Positions 28,801-43,800 of a DNA stretch of 64,000 nt are shown piece after piece. A program made the position numbers and the translations under genes. Position 1 is the stretch's first letter, and each line of letters starts with the position of its first letter. Below the pieces are notes generated by a model. The model made no database searches and was not told where the DNA came from. It was given only the letters and a program-made list of their open reading frames with translations. Source of the DNA: Fasciolopsis buskii (lineage: Eukaryota; Platyhelminthes; Trematoda; Plagiorchiida; Fasciolidae); contig LUCM01000599.1 of NCBI GenBank assembly GCA_008360955.1, positions 16,844-80,843 of the forward strand, read 5' to 3'.

Positions 28801-31800
28801 GCGATGTGTTCAGCACAATTCCCAAGCCTCATTGTAGGCTGCTTTTGAGCCCATTGGAATTGGGCTTTCTGTATGTTGTAGCCCAATGCCAGTGGCACAA
28901 GAGGAGTATCAAGGACTAACACATGAATCCCCCAATTCGCTCGGTCATAACTCACATTAGGCACATGGTCAAAATTGATCCCTCCTACAGCCCTAGACTA
29001 GCCAGGTGTTTTACATTTCGGCTGGTCTTGATCAGTCTGTTTGGACGTTTCCGGGCCCAGAAGAATTGCTGTACGATTGCGATCTTTGTGGGCACGTGTG
29101 GTTTGCATGTTCACATTTGTTTTCACACTCACCGATGGAAATTAACACCATTGTGAGATGAGTCAGACAGAGTTAATGCGAATCATTCTTGCGGGAGATG
29201 AAGAAAACAAGATTTTTTACTACGTTCTTATGCCTGTTGATCTGTGGGCGAACAGCTAACTAGCACCGTCTCCTGCAATAATAAAAATCAGTATGGTTTA
29301 TCAGACACGAACTAATTGCATGACCGGTTAACTGACGGACCGGCTAGCGACGCGCACATACATCATTTTGGTCAGCTTATGTATGCAGGGGCATTACGAT
29401 CAAATGTATTCTTCATTCCACTGCCTTGGTATTGAAAAAAGAGGTTTGCTAGCTGCTCTGTTCCAGATAGTTCGGAACAGCTGGTTACTGTAAGTCGGAC
29501 TGGTTCTTAAGGTGAGATCACTCCTGGGGAGTGGTTCAACGGGAATAGAACACTTGTATAAGTGCTAGTATAAATCACAACAAACCTCACTACGCAACAG
29601 ATATTAGTATGCACACGGTTTGTGTCGTGGACAGGAGCTGGTGGGTTGCGTGAGTTTCCATGATGTCATAAAACACGTCTTATTGTCCGTCATCGGATTT
29701 CGGTTGCCGAACCAATCATCACGTAATATCGATATTCATCGAGACGTAGATTTCCTTGAAATTACTGAGCCGGCATTTCATCAGGCGTGTAACCAGTTCA
29801 TCAGCAATCCAGCCCTAATTTATCGCAGCTATGATGGAGTCAGGGGTGAACAAATGTAAGTCAAACACCGCAGTCATTAGGACCTCTAGATTTAATAGGT
29901 CTCAACGGTTTGTTTATGGAATCAGCACCGCAATGTATTTCACCCCTACCGGTCACCGGCTTTTAAGCGGCCGGCAGTGGTTGATTTCGATCCATCTCAC
30001 TTCCACGGTGGGATGCATGATGCGGTTGTAAAACACACCTACGCAAAACTACCCTCAAGTTGAATCACGTTCTTCGGGAATTAGGGTTTCCTACCTGAGC
30101 TTTAACTCTCTCAACAGGATCATGACTATTTGGCAGACTGGATGCAAAGCTGATATTCCGACACAACCGAACTAAAACGATTAGTATTAGCAATGACAGA
30201 AACCAAACATTCGGAATTTCACTAATCTGTGATAGCTGATCTTGATGTGTAGATTGCAAACGTTTTATTGCTCGTCACAGTGGCATCATCGATTTGTAAA
30301 GGTGGAGATGGAACGCTTGTGATTGAAGTTCCAATCTCAACGGTGTGGGCTTTACTAGACTATCGATCTCAGCCACGAATACAACCATTTTTCAAATGAT
30401 TGATGCCGCCTGAAATTCTAGAATAAAGCGATATGAACGTTCAATTTTTCGTGAGCGATTCGAACACAGAATGGTACTAACCAGTTATTTTGTGTTCTTT
30501 TATCTCATATCACATGATTAAGTAACATTAGTCTAGAAATGTCTAATACATCGTGAGATTTTCTCCTTGAGTTTCGAAGAAAAATAATGGGACAGCTGGA
30601 AACTCCAGAGATGACTTTCGCGGTGAAATTTCTGCGATTAACATTTTGTGGTGGCATGGTGTTGTACTTACGACGTCTGTTGAAACATCCAGTTCAGTAT
30701 CATGCGGATCTTGCACACATACGTAAGATTTTATCCCCACGGGATTCGGATATTCAACTATCCCAGGACTAATTTCTTAATCCTGCCGAGATACGTGCCC
30801 ATATACTACTAGTGGCATGCAATTTTTCGGTTAGTTTGTTTTAATTCTCAAGCTACGCTAAAGCCGCGTTTCCTAATAAGCCAACATTTACACTCTGAGT
30901 TAGAAATACGAATGGAGCTTATGCAGACGCACGGGACTACAATGTCCCGTGTACGGTGCGTCACAGAAACGTTGGTATGTCTTCTCAAAACATTGCGGTC
31001 TGGCAGTGAAACTAGCTCCCACAAGAAACCGCAAATTTACTGAGTCACATTCTGCGAAGTCCTTGTGTACGCATGTGCAACCTGGAAACTATCAGTAGCG
31101 GATACAAAACGAGTGGAGAGCTTCGACAACCGGTGCTCCACTTATGTGAAGGAAAATAGCTGGTTTGATCACATCTCAAATGCCGCCTTGCATCAGCTCT
31201 GTGTTAACGTCGAACGGTTTTCGTCTTTTGTTGAAAAACGTCGACTACAGTGGTCCTACCAAATCTTCGGCCGATCCGAACCGAAACTATCGAAGAACAG
31301 CCTTCTGGACACCTCGGTGGCCAAACGAAGTCACCGGCTAGTACTATTTATGCGGATTAGCGATCGTTTAGGTCTTCCGGAGTATACGACTGGCATAAGA
31401 ACTGGATTTTGCAGTGCGAAAACGGTGCTGCAGATAGCAACGCCTGGACAGCTGCAATTAGAAAGCGTCCCAAAAGCCGAGTTATGCCTCCGTAGAAGAA
31501 AGTTACATGAATATAAAGGTAATTAGTATTACCGGGGAAGCAGACTGAAGGAAAATCCTGTCTCTTCTCATGAACATATCTAATGATGTTGAGCTGTTTT
31601 GAATCCCATAGGACGGATAGGTGTGTAGAGAACTACTCGAAGGATTGTCTGCCGCGTTGTTATGTGAATCGCCTGGCGGGTCTGTTAACGACTAGTACTA
31701 GTTATTATGACCTGATAGAATGCGGAACAATTTGCGAGGTGAAAATCGGTACCGGAATAGTGTCAGTAAAAAAGTACAAACCAAGGGGGAAGAACAAAAA

Positions 31801-34800
31801 ACGAATGTGTCGAAATTTGGAATGTAGGTAACAAACCTGATGTGAGATTGCAGTTGTCCGACGAAGATTGAATGGTTGATTGAGCCAAATAATAACCAAA
31901 TAGTCTACAGTTCATTCATGAAATGGACAGCAGTTTAAGTTATGTCCATGTTTTTACACAAATAACACTTTGTTAATTTGCGACATAAACGATGGCAAGT
32001 GTGTACCAAAAGCCCGTCAGAATTTCAAAGACGAAGTCATCGAAATATGGGACGAAATCGCCTCAAAAATAAGAAAATAGTAAGTACTTACGCGAATTAA
32101 AACAGTATACACATTTAACGGCACGATGGTCTATGAGAAACTAAGTTTTTAATTCGAAATAGAAAGTTTGCGAAACGTTTCCAGATTAGCAATAGTAAAG
32201 ATTACTCATTAGTATTGAGATTTCTGCTTAAGAGGAAAGTCTTTTGTATTTTTTTCACCTTTCAACTTTTTACTTTCCTCGTTATTACTGAGATAGTTGC
32301 GGCCAACGGAGAGCTTTCCAATGCGCAAGTTGCCCGGGGGTGGAAGGATTCGAACCTATGAACTTCTAGAGGCGACTCCAAGAAGTTAACTGCTCAAGCA
32401 CCGCCGGACAGGGTAGTTGGATAGAAGCCAAAATAGAAGAAATGAACATAGGAGAGCAAATATAAACTTGCTTGTTAATGCTTAACCGTCATTCATCGTG
32501 CCCACAAACTATCAAAAAGTTGCACGTTTTCACCTAATAGGCTTTGCGTGATTCTTTCCACCTTTCGCCCACTTTAAAATCAGCTTATTTATGTGATTTG
32601 CTTTAAATGAATCTAGATAGCTATCCTGACTCAAAAAAACTCCAGCAATCTAGTGGTTTGGTCGCCCATTGCCCCCAAAATGTCAAACGTGCCATTCCCA
32701 GAGCGATTCCCAAACGGCCTTTCGCTGTGGCCCGGATTTACGAGCATGACGAACCTACTGACGTTTTATGATAGCCCGAATTCTAACGTCATAGCTGCTG
32801 AGCATTTAGCCTCCCCGTGCAATGAGTCCTAGAGGCTATGCAATATGGCTCATCCAATGCAGTGATGCACTAAACATGTAACGCTGAGAAAAATTTCCGT
32901 CAACAGAGCAGCTAACTTCCGCGTAATCATGAACGATCACCCATTAATGAAGGTCAATCCAAGATCCACTGCAAGGTTGTTAAAACCTGTGAGTCGCTGT
33001 AACACGAAACAACAGCGAAATAAACGTGTGATGCAAACAAGATAAGCGAGCGAACACAACCAGTTCAGAAATGATGCACCACACAGTCTGGTCACTGACC
33101 GCATCATGGAGACCGTAAAATCCCACTTTGTGTAGTTTTTTCACGATACCCTTTAAAAAATATTAACAATCCGTATCTGCTGAGCCTGAACTGGGACTCG
33201 CACAAAGAGAGTGTGAATCATAAACGTTAGCCATAGAACGACCGGAACAGATTTGGAAAATTGACACTGAAAAGTCTTACGTTCCCTACATCAATCGCTC
33301 CATAAGGTAACGAATCTGGTTACTCCTCTCGTGAGCGACCGTGTCGACGGACCCCGTTCATCGGAGGAGGTAAAAATAAAATCACAGATTTCCCTGTTAT
33401 AGACAAACTGCATGGTGCTGTGGTTTATTGCACTGTATTGCATAGCCTTTTGTTTACATAAGCACACTTGTAAAAACAATGGGAAGAGTAGCTGGTGAAA
33501 TGAATGATTTTACTATTTATGATAGGTTTCTCAGGAAGTCGACTGAGACACGTTCCAGGTTTGTCAGGATGCAGGCTAAAAAAAGGGATAGCGGGTTTCC
33601 CACATAAATTGATTCTTGGAGGTACGGAAGGAGAAGCGGTTCGCGTACAAATATGAGACCATCATACAGAGAATGAATGATTCACGTCAGTATTTTGTGA
33701 GCAAATTTTTTACACGTGGATAGATTTTATTCCCACAGTTTAATGACCAGTTCGTTCAGTGGTGTGAAAAGAGCATGGCTAATAAGGTACAGAATCCGGT
33801 GAAGAATTTTGAAGTCTTTCTTAAGTAAACCTACAAAAATAGCAAAAGAAGAGTAAAAAGAACCTGGAAATACTATATGAAAGACAGGAGGTGGTGCTCT
33901 GTCACACCTTGCAATGTCATGGAACGAAATTTTAGTAACGGCAACCTTTAAATATATCGAAGAAACAACACTGATAAGTGTTTCTGAGAAGACCGGGTGG
34001 GAGAGGAGACATTCAAAGCATTTAGTTGTGCTAAGCCTTAAAATGGCTTCTACAAAAATTGCAAATGAAAGGCAAATTGCCGGGATACCTTTAAAAGTTT
34101 TCATTGTCAGATAGAGAACAATATCAAACAAGTGATGAAGAACGAGTTGATAAATCACAGATGGACATGGCGAGTGTGTCACGACACTGCACAGTAACAT
34201 CACAGAAATGTCATACAGCGGTAAAATTTGACGTCCTCAAGTTCCTCGATCAGGAAAGAACGAAATCTAGATGAAACCAGATGAAATAGTTAATTTTTTT
34301 GCCTGTGGTAATCAGATGATTTGCTCTTTGCCGGAAATCGCCCTTTTGATTCACTACAAATTTTCTGGATCATCACAGTAGTGATGATTGCCACAGGACA
34401 AGAAAATCAATGTATGCAGAGGTAACTAAGAAATGCTGAATAGAATGTATTATGCATTCGGACTGTCAATCTGTTTCGTTTTTCAGAAAGACATTATTTG
34501 TAATCGAGCGTCAATAGCCAACTGGAATTAGGCCCCATTTCAATGTGCGTATGTTGACATGTAAGTTGGAGTCCACATTCACGGCTTTCGAGCCAGAGCG
34601 ATTTTCGAATTCGAGTCCTAACAGTTTTATTCGCAGTCCTAAATCTGATTCCGTCGCATTTTTCCATCATTTGGTAGATTCTTGTTGTCGATTGTTGGCC
34701 TCAGGCTGTGGTCTGCCAACCTGAGCCCGGGGCAGACTAAACAATTTTTTGGACAACAGACACTGCCATCGCGTTCATCACATAAAAACGGTCGAGGCAA

Positions 34801-37800
34801 GTCACCTGACTTGATAGTCTCTCATGTGAGTTTTGTCAACAGTTGAGCAGTCGGAGACGGAAAGTGTGTCTGTTCCAAACCAGAATGAGTCTACTAAATG
34901 GCTGAAAACCCAGTGAGTGTATGCTTGGTATAAAAAACAACTTTAATAAGTTGCAAGTCAGTACTGACGGTGTCTGCGAAAACACTGTGAACAGTTGTAT
35001 GAGCCGTGCTATTGCTTGTGATTGATTTATTCGTGATAAAGATGTTGAAATATGAACTACTTGTCTAAGTGAGAATCGACATGATATATGTACTCAAGTA
35101 ACTACATTGAGAATAGCATCTGAACAAACGTAGTTTCGTAATTATATTCAATGTGGACAGGGGCCTCTGACGCGGTGATAACACACGTGCCTTACACTTC
35201 GAAGACCCGGGTTCACACCTTGGGTGGAATAGTGGATGTGCTCTAACGACAGTGAGACTGCACTCTGGTGTGAGGTTGACCGGATTATGTGAGGTTTGTG
35301 CTTGAGAGATTCATTCTGAAGTCAAATAAAGTGACTGCATAAATATTGATACGAATCGCTGATTCTAACGCAGGCTTATTTTGAAGCTCTCGCTAATTCA
35401 GGGAGGTTTGAATCTAAAGCAAAACGACGTTTTAAAATGTGTTTGGATAGAAGGCTGTAGTTAATCGATGCAACTGAAGGATACTGAGTTGACCATTGTT
35501 AGCTGAATGACAGCGCAGAGTAGATATTGACTCGGTTGTGGACGTAATCAATCTACTTTAACATTGTTTCGCGGGCACTTGTGGCTACGTCGCCTTAAGA
35601 TTATACCGAAGTGGCACAAAATAATCAACGTTTTGCCCATCAAAACACGAACCATGAACGTTTATTTCAGGCTAATGTACAATCTCCGACTTAAATTCCA
35701 TTTAGCCATCACTACGTAAAGCGAACTTTTCACAACTCGTCTAACAAATTGACATAGAGCCGTGGACATGAATGACTGAATGAATTCGTAAGACCGGGTC
35801 AGATAAATTGGTTTCACTGGAACCTAAATAAAACATTTCATTTTCTCCTAATTTTTTTATTTGTAGAAGGACGGATTGGGTCGTTTTCCCTCAATGGGCT
35901 GGCAATTAATTCAGGGCCACCAAGTGAGGAGGTTGCTTGGCGGTGAGAATATTCGAATCCACGACCTTGAACTTGAATACCTTCAGGTTAACCGCTTGAC
36001 CACCACTTTGGCTTTAACTTCATGTTTTTACCAACCATTAGCATTCTATTGGTGTACTCTGGTTTTCGCTGCTAGTTGATAGCGCAATCTACTCAAAAAA
36101 GAAAAAGGAGAACCACAAGTAGTGAAAGTCTAACTGCAAGGTGATAAGTTTCAGCATGAATGGAAGATTGCCACTTGTTGTGGCATTGAGTCATATCACC
36201 TTTTGTCTTCAACCATTGCCTGGGGGAATATCCTGGATCCCAACCCGGCAACCTAATTGCACCTACACGGACCAGTCCATCGGTTAAGATTTTCACACTT
36301 TTCGCCATTCGATCAGCTGACCACCTCAACCCATCTAACCATTACGTGCCTTTGAGAACAGCGTACTTGCTGTGTGGGCATGCTCCGAGTCACCAATTGT
36401 AACATACGCATAAAGTCAGTAGAAGTGAGCCACAACGGAGTATATACTGAATGTGACGGACAGCAGAAGACGGATTACATGTATAGTGGTTCAGTGTCGC
36501 AGAAGAGAGATCCACGTTGAAATTGACCAACATTTTGTGGGCATTTTATTGCCTGAAGGATGAAAAGTGCTGTCGTCTCTGAAATCAGAAAATTGTCTTT
36601 TTTAGTGTGCTGTTTCCCTGTGCGGATTAATTTGCCAGTGTGACTGTTTAGGGACTAAAGTGACCATGATAATGAACAACTTCACCCCGACAAGCTTTGA
36701 AGTGCTTGTTTAGTGATCCTCACTTACTGTGTTAACCTTTGACGCGGTCCTGGCATAGGAATTCTGGAGGACTGGCTGACTATGTTGCCAACCGGGGTGC
36801 TCGGATAGCTAGGGTGCCATCCCAAGCAATTGCCTAAGTCAGTTGTGGGATGGTGAGTAAAACTCAAGGGCATTCATCCCGGAAGAGCCCTTTTTCAGAA
36901 ATCCAGCAGTTATGCTGGCTGCCCCGATTTGCGCAGCCCTGGATAGGGCTGAAATTTTAATTTGGGTTTTTAGGGAGGGACATTTTGCGATTGGATGTGA
37001 GTTGCAAACAGCAACAGCAACAATAAAATGTTTTATTTAAACTGCAGAACCAAAATTCTAGACATTTTACCTGATCTGCTGCCTATTTCTCAATGACTTG
37101 AATCATGTGTTCCACACATTTCTCCTCTCTTCCAACTAGGTTAACTATTATCCATCTTGTGACATTTATTCAATAAATTTTAGAGCATATTCATAAATTG
37201 CTTTTGATTTGAATAGTTATTATCTAAAAGTTCTTTGGTGAATTTTGTACAATTCAAATACCTCTGGAAAATGAGGCAAATGTTTGGAGAGGGAAAGCCA
37301 TTAGTTAAATCAGCCTGATTCTGGTCGCGAGCGGTTATATTAAAACGACTTTTCTTCTGCAATCATAATTTCCAGTGACTATTCTGCTTCTTGGGAAAAC
37401 TGACAATTTTTATTTGGTTGTGGTCAACTGAGAATTCGAGAAAAACGCAGTGTTACTGTGACCGGCGATGGTCAAGAGGTCAACATCGTGGCGTCCGAAG
37501 CTGAGGGTAGCGGGTTTAAATCCTCCCACCACCGAACAACTTCCTCCCACTTGGCAGCCCTCTGTTGGCCACGATCCCCTTCTTTAAAATAATATGCACT
37601 GGTGTTTCAATAATAATCAAGGAAGCATAAAGACAAAAGCAAATGAAAAATTATAATATTACGTAAACCCAATGATGATACTCGTGTAACGAAAGCGCGT
37701 CCATTTCCTGCTTATCGTTTTAGGCCGGTCAAGGATTTCCTGTCGAAATGGTCATCGGTCCCCGTTTTCAGGTGTCCATTATGCTCGAAAATGCTGCGGA

Positions 37801-40800
37801 GGTGAGTTTTAGACAACAAACAACCGATTTTCCTCACAACGGGCAAAAACTATCCGATTATGCTAGTAACCATACCTCTAATTCGAGCAGAAGACAAAAC
37901 ACGTTTCGGATTCCGTTTCTACCGGATAGTGTAAACAACTAGACGAGAATGTTGATGTTTTGCACAGTTCGACTGGTTAGGTTACATCGGTTCCTCGATA
38001 GTTGCAAGTGGCCTAGAACTACATGAGATATGGTTAGCTTAGGTGTAGTAACGAGCGAGAGGACGGAAAATTACGGTCTACTAACATCACGTTAGGTAGA
38101 TTTTGAGTGGGAACGTCTGCCATTTTTTCTGGGTGATAGACGCTTCATGTACATAAACATTTAATGCCACAAAACTAAATTGGACCAGAAACGTTTATGG
38201 AGTAATGGAAGTGAGATTTCTTCCGTTAGCCTTACATAAACAGTATGTTCATACCTTTGGCAATTCCGAATATCAATTACGTCTATGACTGAAGATAATG
38301 GCCAGTGTGAATACGTTTGGCCGTAACATTTATGAATGATAGTTATGCTCTCTGGGACAAAAGATACCGTCGACAGTCGAATTCAGAAACAGTAACAATG
38401 GATGATTTTGTGATTTTCACAGTGAACTCTCTGGTAGCGTAGATACGCAGTATGCTAATGAATATCCATGAATACAGGATGAGGATATTCACCCCATGGT
38501 TTTGAATCTTGAGTGGGGCTCAGTGAAACCTGAATTAAAATCGACCTATGTTTGCAGCGCCCATGCCTTAGCAATCGGATTATTTGTCTTGTTTGTCCAT
38601 TACCGCTTCCAGTGGAGAGTTTGGATGACGAGGTGAGCCATGTTATATTCGCATAATTATCGATTCTCCTTCGAGTTCTAGTACAGTTCGAGGTTAGATT
38701 TCAATTCCTAATGACAATTTGGTGGATATGGCCTGACAATTCATGTATGTGTGAAACTAACTTCACGGCTATTGTACAAACCAAACAATACTAAATGCTG
38801 CTCTTAAAAATTTGAACGAGTATGAGTACACTTTCTAAGTGTGTTTTAATCGGCGGTTTTGTTGGTTGCATCTGATAAGGAGGAGAGGACCGCACATCGA
38901 TTGGTCCATGGTTAATCAGGCAGGGACAAATTTACGATCGGTGGTCTTCTGTCCTGCTTCTCATTTTCTCACTCTTCGATGCCCCATTTCGCATTCTACT
39001 ACCTGCAGCCACGTACAGTTGCCTATTTTGCCAGTATCAAAAAGGTGATGGTTTCCAAGACAGTCGGATCGGACGGGGTCCGATACCAGGTTCGTTTGGC
39101 CATAGAACAGTCCAATGACCCGAATGCCCCGTTAGAAATCATGACATTCAGTTTTCAATCACAAGAAGCTGCAGACACGGTCGTTCATCTGTTAGAAGGC
39201 TACTGTGGTGAGGCCATTGGGGCAGCTATCCAGGACAACGGATATGATGTGGGCAGCTCGTCCGCAAATCCAATTCATCGAGTGTCCCGGGATATCTTCT
39301 TGCCAAATGGTTGTCCTTACAGGTACGACGGTAGAGCTGTACATGGTCATCTGTTTGGGTGTCATTTGATCTATCATACTGTTTGCTGCTTTTCAGTTAT
39401 CAGACAGATGAGTGCACTCGGCGATTCGTAGATTGCCACTTGTGGGGGATTCTAGTTGAACTTCGAACATTTTCAATAATTCTGACCAAACCCGAAAGCG
39501 CACCATTTAGTACAATTTGCAATGCTTTTGTTTTTGGTACGACACTCTACATGAAACTGCCATTGCGGAGCTGAAGTTGAAAAAATTCTCGATGTGGTAC
39601 TCGGTGAGCGTGTCATTTGTACCAGAATGATGACTGGCTAGGTTTCACATAAATTTCAGATCCATTTTCTTATCTGAACGTACGCATTAGAGCCGAGAAA
39701 AACTGACATGGGAAATTGCCTACCGAACCTTATGCTGTAGAAGGGAGAATGAGTGAAACACACCTACTCGATGAAACCTAGTAACAGTTTCTTTGACCAC
39801 TTAGGTTCATTGGGCTTCACTGGTTTAGTTGGTCCGAGAACTCACGACAGACACATCAGTGGGACCGAATCAATGAAAACCCATGTTGTAACTGGAAACA
39901 ATAGCATGTAGCTCAAGAGGTCACAGTTCTTAGGTCAGAGATCAAACATCAGAAGGTGCGATGCCAGTTCACGGAGATCAGGGGGGAAATTTCGAACCAC
40001 TCAGTTACTGGATCCGTCATAGGTCAGACTTAATAAAAACAACTTGGTAAGCATAGAAAAGATACAGTCAACAGTACCTACTGCAGACACGATTGCCATT
40101 CAAAGTAGATGGCAGCTTGCCACGAAAAAAGGTGGAATTTAGGCCAATCTTACTGTTCCTAAAGACCCGGACACGGAAGATGGGGTCTCCATTCTCATAG
40201 CGCACACCACATCCACGACAAGTCCGTGCGAAGATCCCCAGGCTAGTGGGCCCCGGAAAAGCACATAACGTTCGGCAGGTTTTCTTAGATGTTCTCTTTT
40301 AGTTTCTGAATTCAACCCACTGATAGTTCAAACTAGACAAGTCATCGTCGCCTACCGGGGTAAAGTCTTATTGGGCCGCATTTTTTTCCATGGCAAACCA
40401 TCGTGAAGTCGGTAACAGAAGTACATTCTGTTAATTCGTTTTCACAATCAAGAGATTTGCATAAGCAATACAATCTCTCGATTTCCAAATTAACTGAGAT
40501 CATAAATTGCAAATGCCATTGATGCAAGTTAGACTGAATAGTTGCTTGGTCTACTTTCGATACATGTGCGATTGTTTTGTCCACTGTCATGTCCTGATCC
40601 TGATCCCCTGGCATTTTAAGATTTATCTATGCTCGCCGCGTTCTCGCTCCCGGATTTTAGGACTGGTACTAAAATTGGTGATATCAAATAAAGTCCATTT
40701 TACGCCATACATTCCAGCATTTAATTTAGAGACACCTTTCTAAAGCATTCGGTTGCTTATTTTAGCTTTCAGCAAAGCGACGGTGCCCAGGTCCGCATTG

Positions 40801-43800
40801 AAGCGCTGGAGTTGTATATTTTTTCCCTCTTATTCAACAAGTGCGTTGTGCAACACCGCGCAATATAGTGCAATAAAATACAATACGACACAGTGCAGTA
40901 CAATATAATGCTATACGAAAACACAATACAGAAGAATGCAATATAATTCAATAAAATTTGCATAGCTTCACATTCGACTGCCGAAAATGTGATCACTGAT
41001 TTTCAATAACACACAGAATTCGTTCGTAGATCGATTGCGCACCATAACTGGTGAATCAATTGACCATAATATGTTAACGGCGGACTAGAAAATACTGTTG
41101 TATAGGTCCGGCCAGTCACTTGGTACACTGGTTCAGTCGATTCGGAATTAAAATAGCATACCTCCTTTAACTGAGTCGGTGAAAGTCCACAAGCCAAATA
41201 CAAAAATAACAGCTTGTAGCTCGAGGGGTTATACTTCCCCGGGCAATGAATAAGCCTCTGAAGATAAGACTCAATATAGTAGAGGACTGGCAAATTGTCG
41301 TGCTCGGTTCACAATTGTCGCGGATTGATGCAAATGTTGGACAAATCTGAAAGTTCGAACAAACAGGTATTTGAGAAAACTATCCACTGTTTGGCAGTGT
41401 TCTTTCGTAGTGCATTTATTGTTTCCTGGCTGATATGCGATATAGACACTGTCAGTAGTATCTGTGCTACTGGGCAAAATTTCCATGGAAGCACACGGCC
41501 GGTTTCGTGGTTATTGCCTCTCGTCAAGCCTACGTAGTCGGGACTGTATCGTTCAAACGTCCTTATACTTGTACACTCTTAATTGGTATATCTCACTAGA
41601 GTCTAATTTGTGACTTCGGAGGTGTGCATGGGAGTTTTCGGTTGAAGAGTCAACAGGAGAACTGCAACTGATTTGTTAATAGTTGTTTGTCAGTTGGGCT
41701 GACCAAACCTTAGATGCGAGGGCAGAATACGACCATAACATATAAATTGTCAGTAATATCTGGATGAGCGAACAAAATATATTTACATATGAGCACGCGG
41801 AATAAGCCACATCTATAATGGTCAACTTGTTACTCTTGTTGTTTCGTGTGAGTGTCTCATAGGTTGATGAGCTGGAGTTTTTGAACATCTGACAAAGTGG
41901 CTTTGTATCGGGCGATCTAGATTTACTTCATTTTGTATTTGCAAGCTTTTTTACGCACAAAACTCTCCGCTTCGCAGTCAGAAGTAGATGCAGTAGTCGC
42001 CAAGTCAAAATACAAGGAGTAAAACGTTCGAACGAAGACGCTGTAATTTCGAGAAATTGTATGCTAAGTAAATCACGACCTGTTCCCGGCTGGGGAGAAT
42101 TCGGGCTAAGTAGGAAACAGTCGAATTCTCAGGGAGTTTTATGCGGGAGAATGTGAAAAGAAAGGCGAAGTCTGTCCCACTATGGAGACGGCAATTAAAC
42201 AGATAGTTGCATAGAAGTGTGTAGAGCCGAAAGAATTTTCTGTGCGATTTTTTTTCAAACGCGGATGGATGGATATTGCACGGTTTAGTGAACAATTCTT
42301 ACAGTGTTATGAACAATGCACAACTGACAACTGACAAATCTCGGCGAAGGGTTTGAAGTCGTTCCTCAGTAAATGATAAAAATGACAGGTGAAACGATAG
42401 AGCAGAATGAGAAAACACATCAGTAAACAAAAAGAAACAGTATGGTTTAGCCAAATATTGTTTCAAATGATGTCTGACGCGGCTCTTCTCGCTCTTTGGT
42501 CGTATATGCCGCGGCGGCAGTCCCTTCCGCTATACTCGGAGGAATGCGAGCAGGCCATTTGTAATTGATTTGTACCGGTCTGTGCTCACTATTATCGGTA
42601 GACAATAGACTGTCGAATCAAAGAAATTGCAGTTTCTCTAGGAGCAGTCATATAATGCAGCATTTACAAGTTCTACGGGAAAAAAGAAAGAAAATACGGC
42701 AATCCTTTATTACTATTCACTCCTGCGCTAGAGATGGCTTAAGTCATTTTATAAAATAGTTGGTTGATGAATAACATCCAACTGTTTGTGAAGGAGAAAA
42801 CTGCCACAGAAATCGGATGATGAACCAATGTGACTAAAACGTACTGGATTTACGTCCTGATAGCCTGATGTTTGGCTTGAAATTTAATCATCCAGCGGAC
42901 TGGCCCTGTAGGTTCAGTTAATCTACTTGGTTGGGGTCCACGAGATCCCTTCCCCCTCCCCCAAGTAGGGCTTGGCGACAGAAGAGGGTATATCTGAATA
43001 ATGCAATCAGTGGCCTTGTATTCGAAACTTTTACTCTTCCACTTAGCTCCTCAGTCTGTAATTATGAAGTCACTCTTTCGAAGTGACTCTTCCTCTTTTT
43101 CTCTTTGAACTACGCCCTGTTGCGAGGTGAGAACCAAAGCCAGTGTCCCTTAGTACAAGTTAGCTAGTAGTTGCTAAAAAACTGAACTGAACATCTAATA
43201 ATTGATTCCATCTGACATTTAGCATATAGTGCATGGTGTGCACAGTGTGTACTAAAAGGAAATACTCATAGGTATGGTGAATGTGGTTTGATGTATTGGT
43301 GATTTGAGCCTGCACATTGTATGAATACTTCTACCATACGGCAATCAGGCTGCCAGCATGAACAGCACTTTTTAATGACAATAGACTGGTCTGCAGGGTT
43401 GACCTGTTGTTGCTGATTCGGTTATGTTGGCCAAATTCCACTGCAAATTCTGTGCTCATTGAGCATTGTGAAACAAAAATGTGAGGACCTCTCCGAGAGG
43501 TCCAGTAGGAACATAAGATTATGAAAAGTCGGGTTTATGAGCAATTCTTACTCTTCTTTATGTAACAAAACAAAAGTTAAATCGGTTTGGAGTTCCATTT
43601 TTGGTCTATCGCTAACACCATCATCATTATCGTCGTTGTCGTTCAGCGTTAGGTAGCAGGACAAGCCCCACTGGTCGCTCCGTCTCTTACCTGTTGGAAT
43701 TGTAACAAAAAGAAGGAATGTGCTGGGTGGAAAGGGAATGGACGTACAACGAAGTGAGGGTAGAAGAGAAGAATGCCCTGGCAGCCAGCACACGAAATAC

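Larger units (their letters stand above)
21241..37723 (+). other. FAK intron 5 (16,483 bp)
   Basis: The intron runs from GTAAGT to CGTTTTAG. It holds a Penelope terminal-repeat fragment (21590-21735), a probable Gypsy remnant (25089-25691, minus), a LINE remnant (31044-31526, plus), a SINE head (32325-32412, minus), a coding-like repeat (33719-33870), a tRNA-like element (35155-35345), a SINE head (35876-36015, minus), a short repeat (36215-36350) and another tRNA-like element (37440-37580). Between these, 21736-25088 and 25692-31043 show only short meaningless open frames. Confidence 0.6.

Noticed and set aside
33727..34203. Longest minus-strand open frame, 158 codons, hydrophobic
   Set aside because: It lies over repeat G, whose plus-strand reading is the one conserved between copies. 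No family, signal or splice support was seen for the minus strand.
35155..35345. Functional tRNA gene
   Set aside because: Box-like sequences are present, but acceptor and anticodon arms do not pair well. The same holds for the other tRNA-like heads, so they are treated as SINEs.
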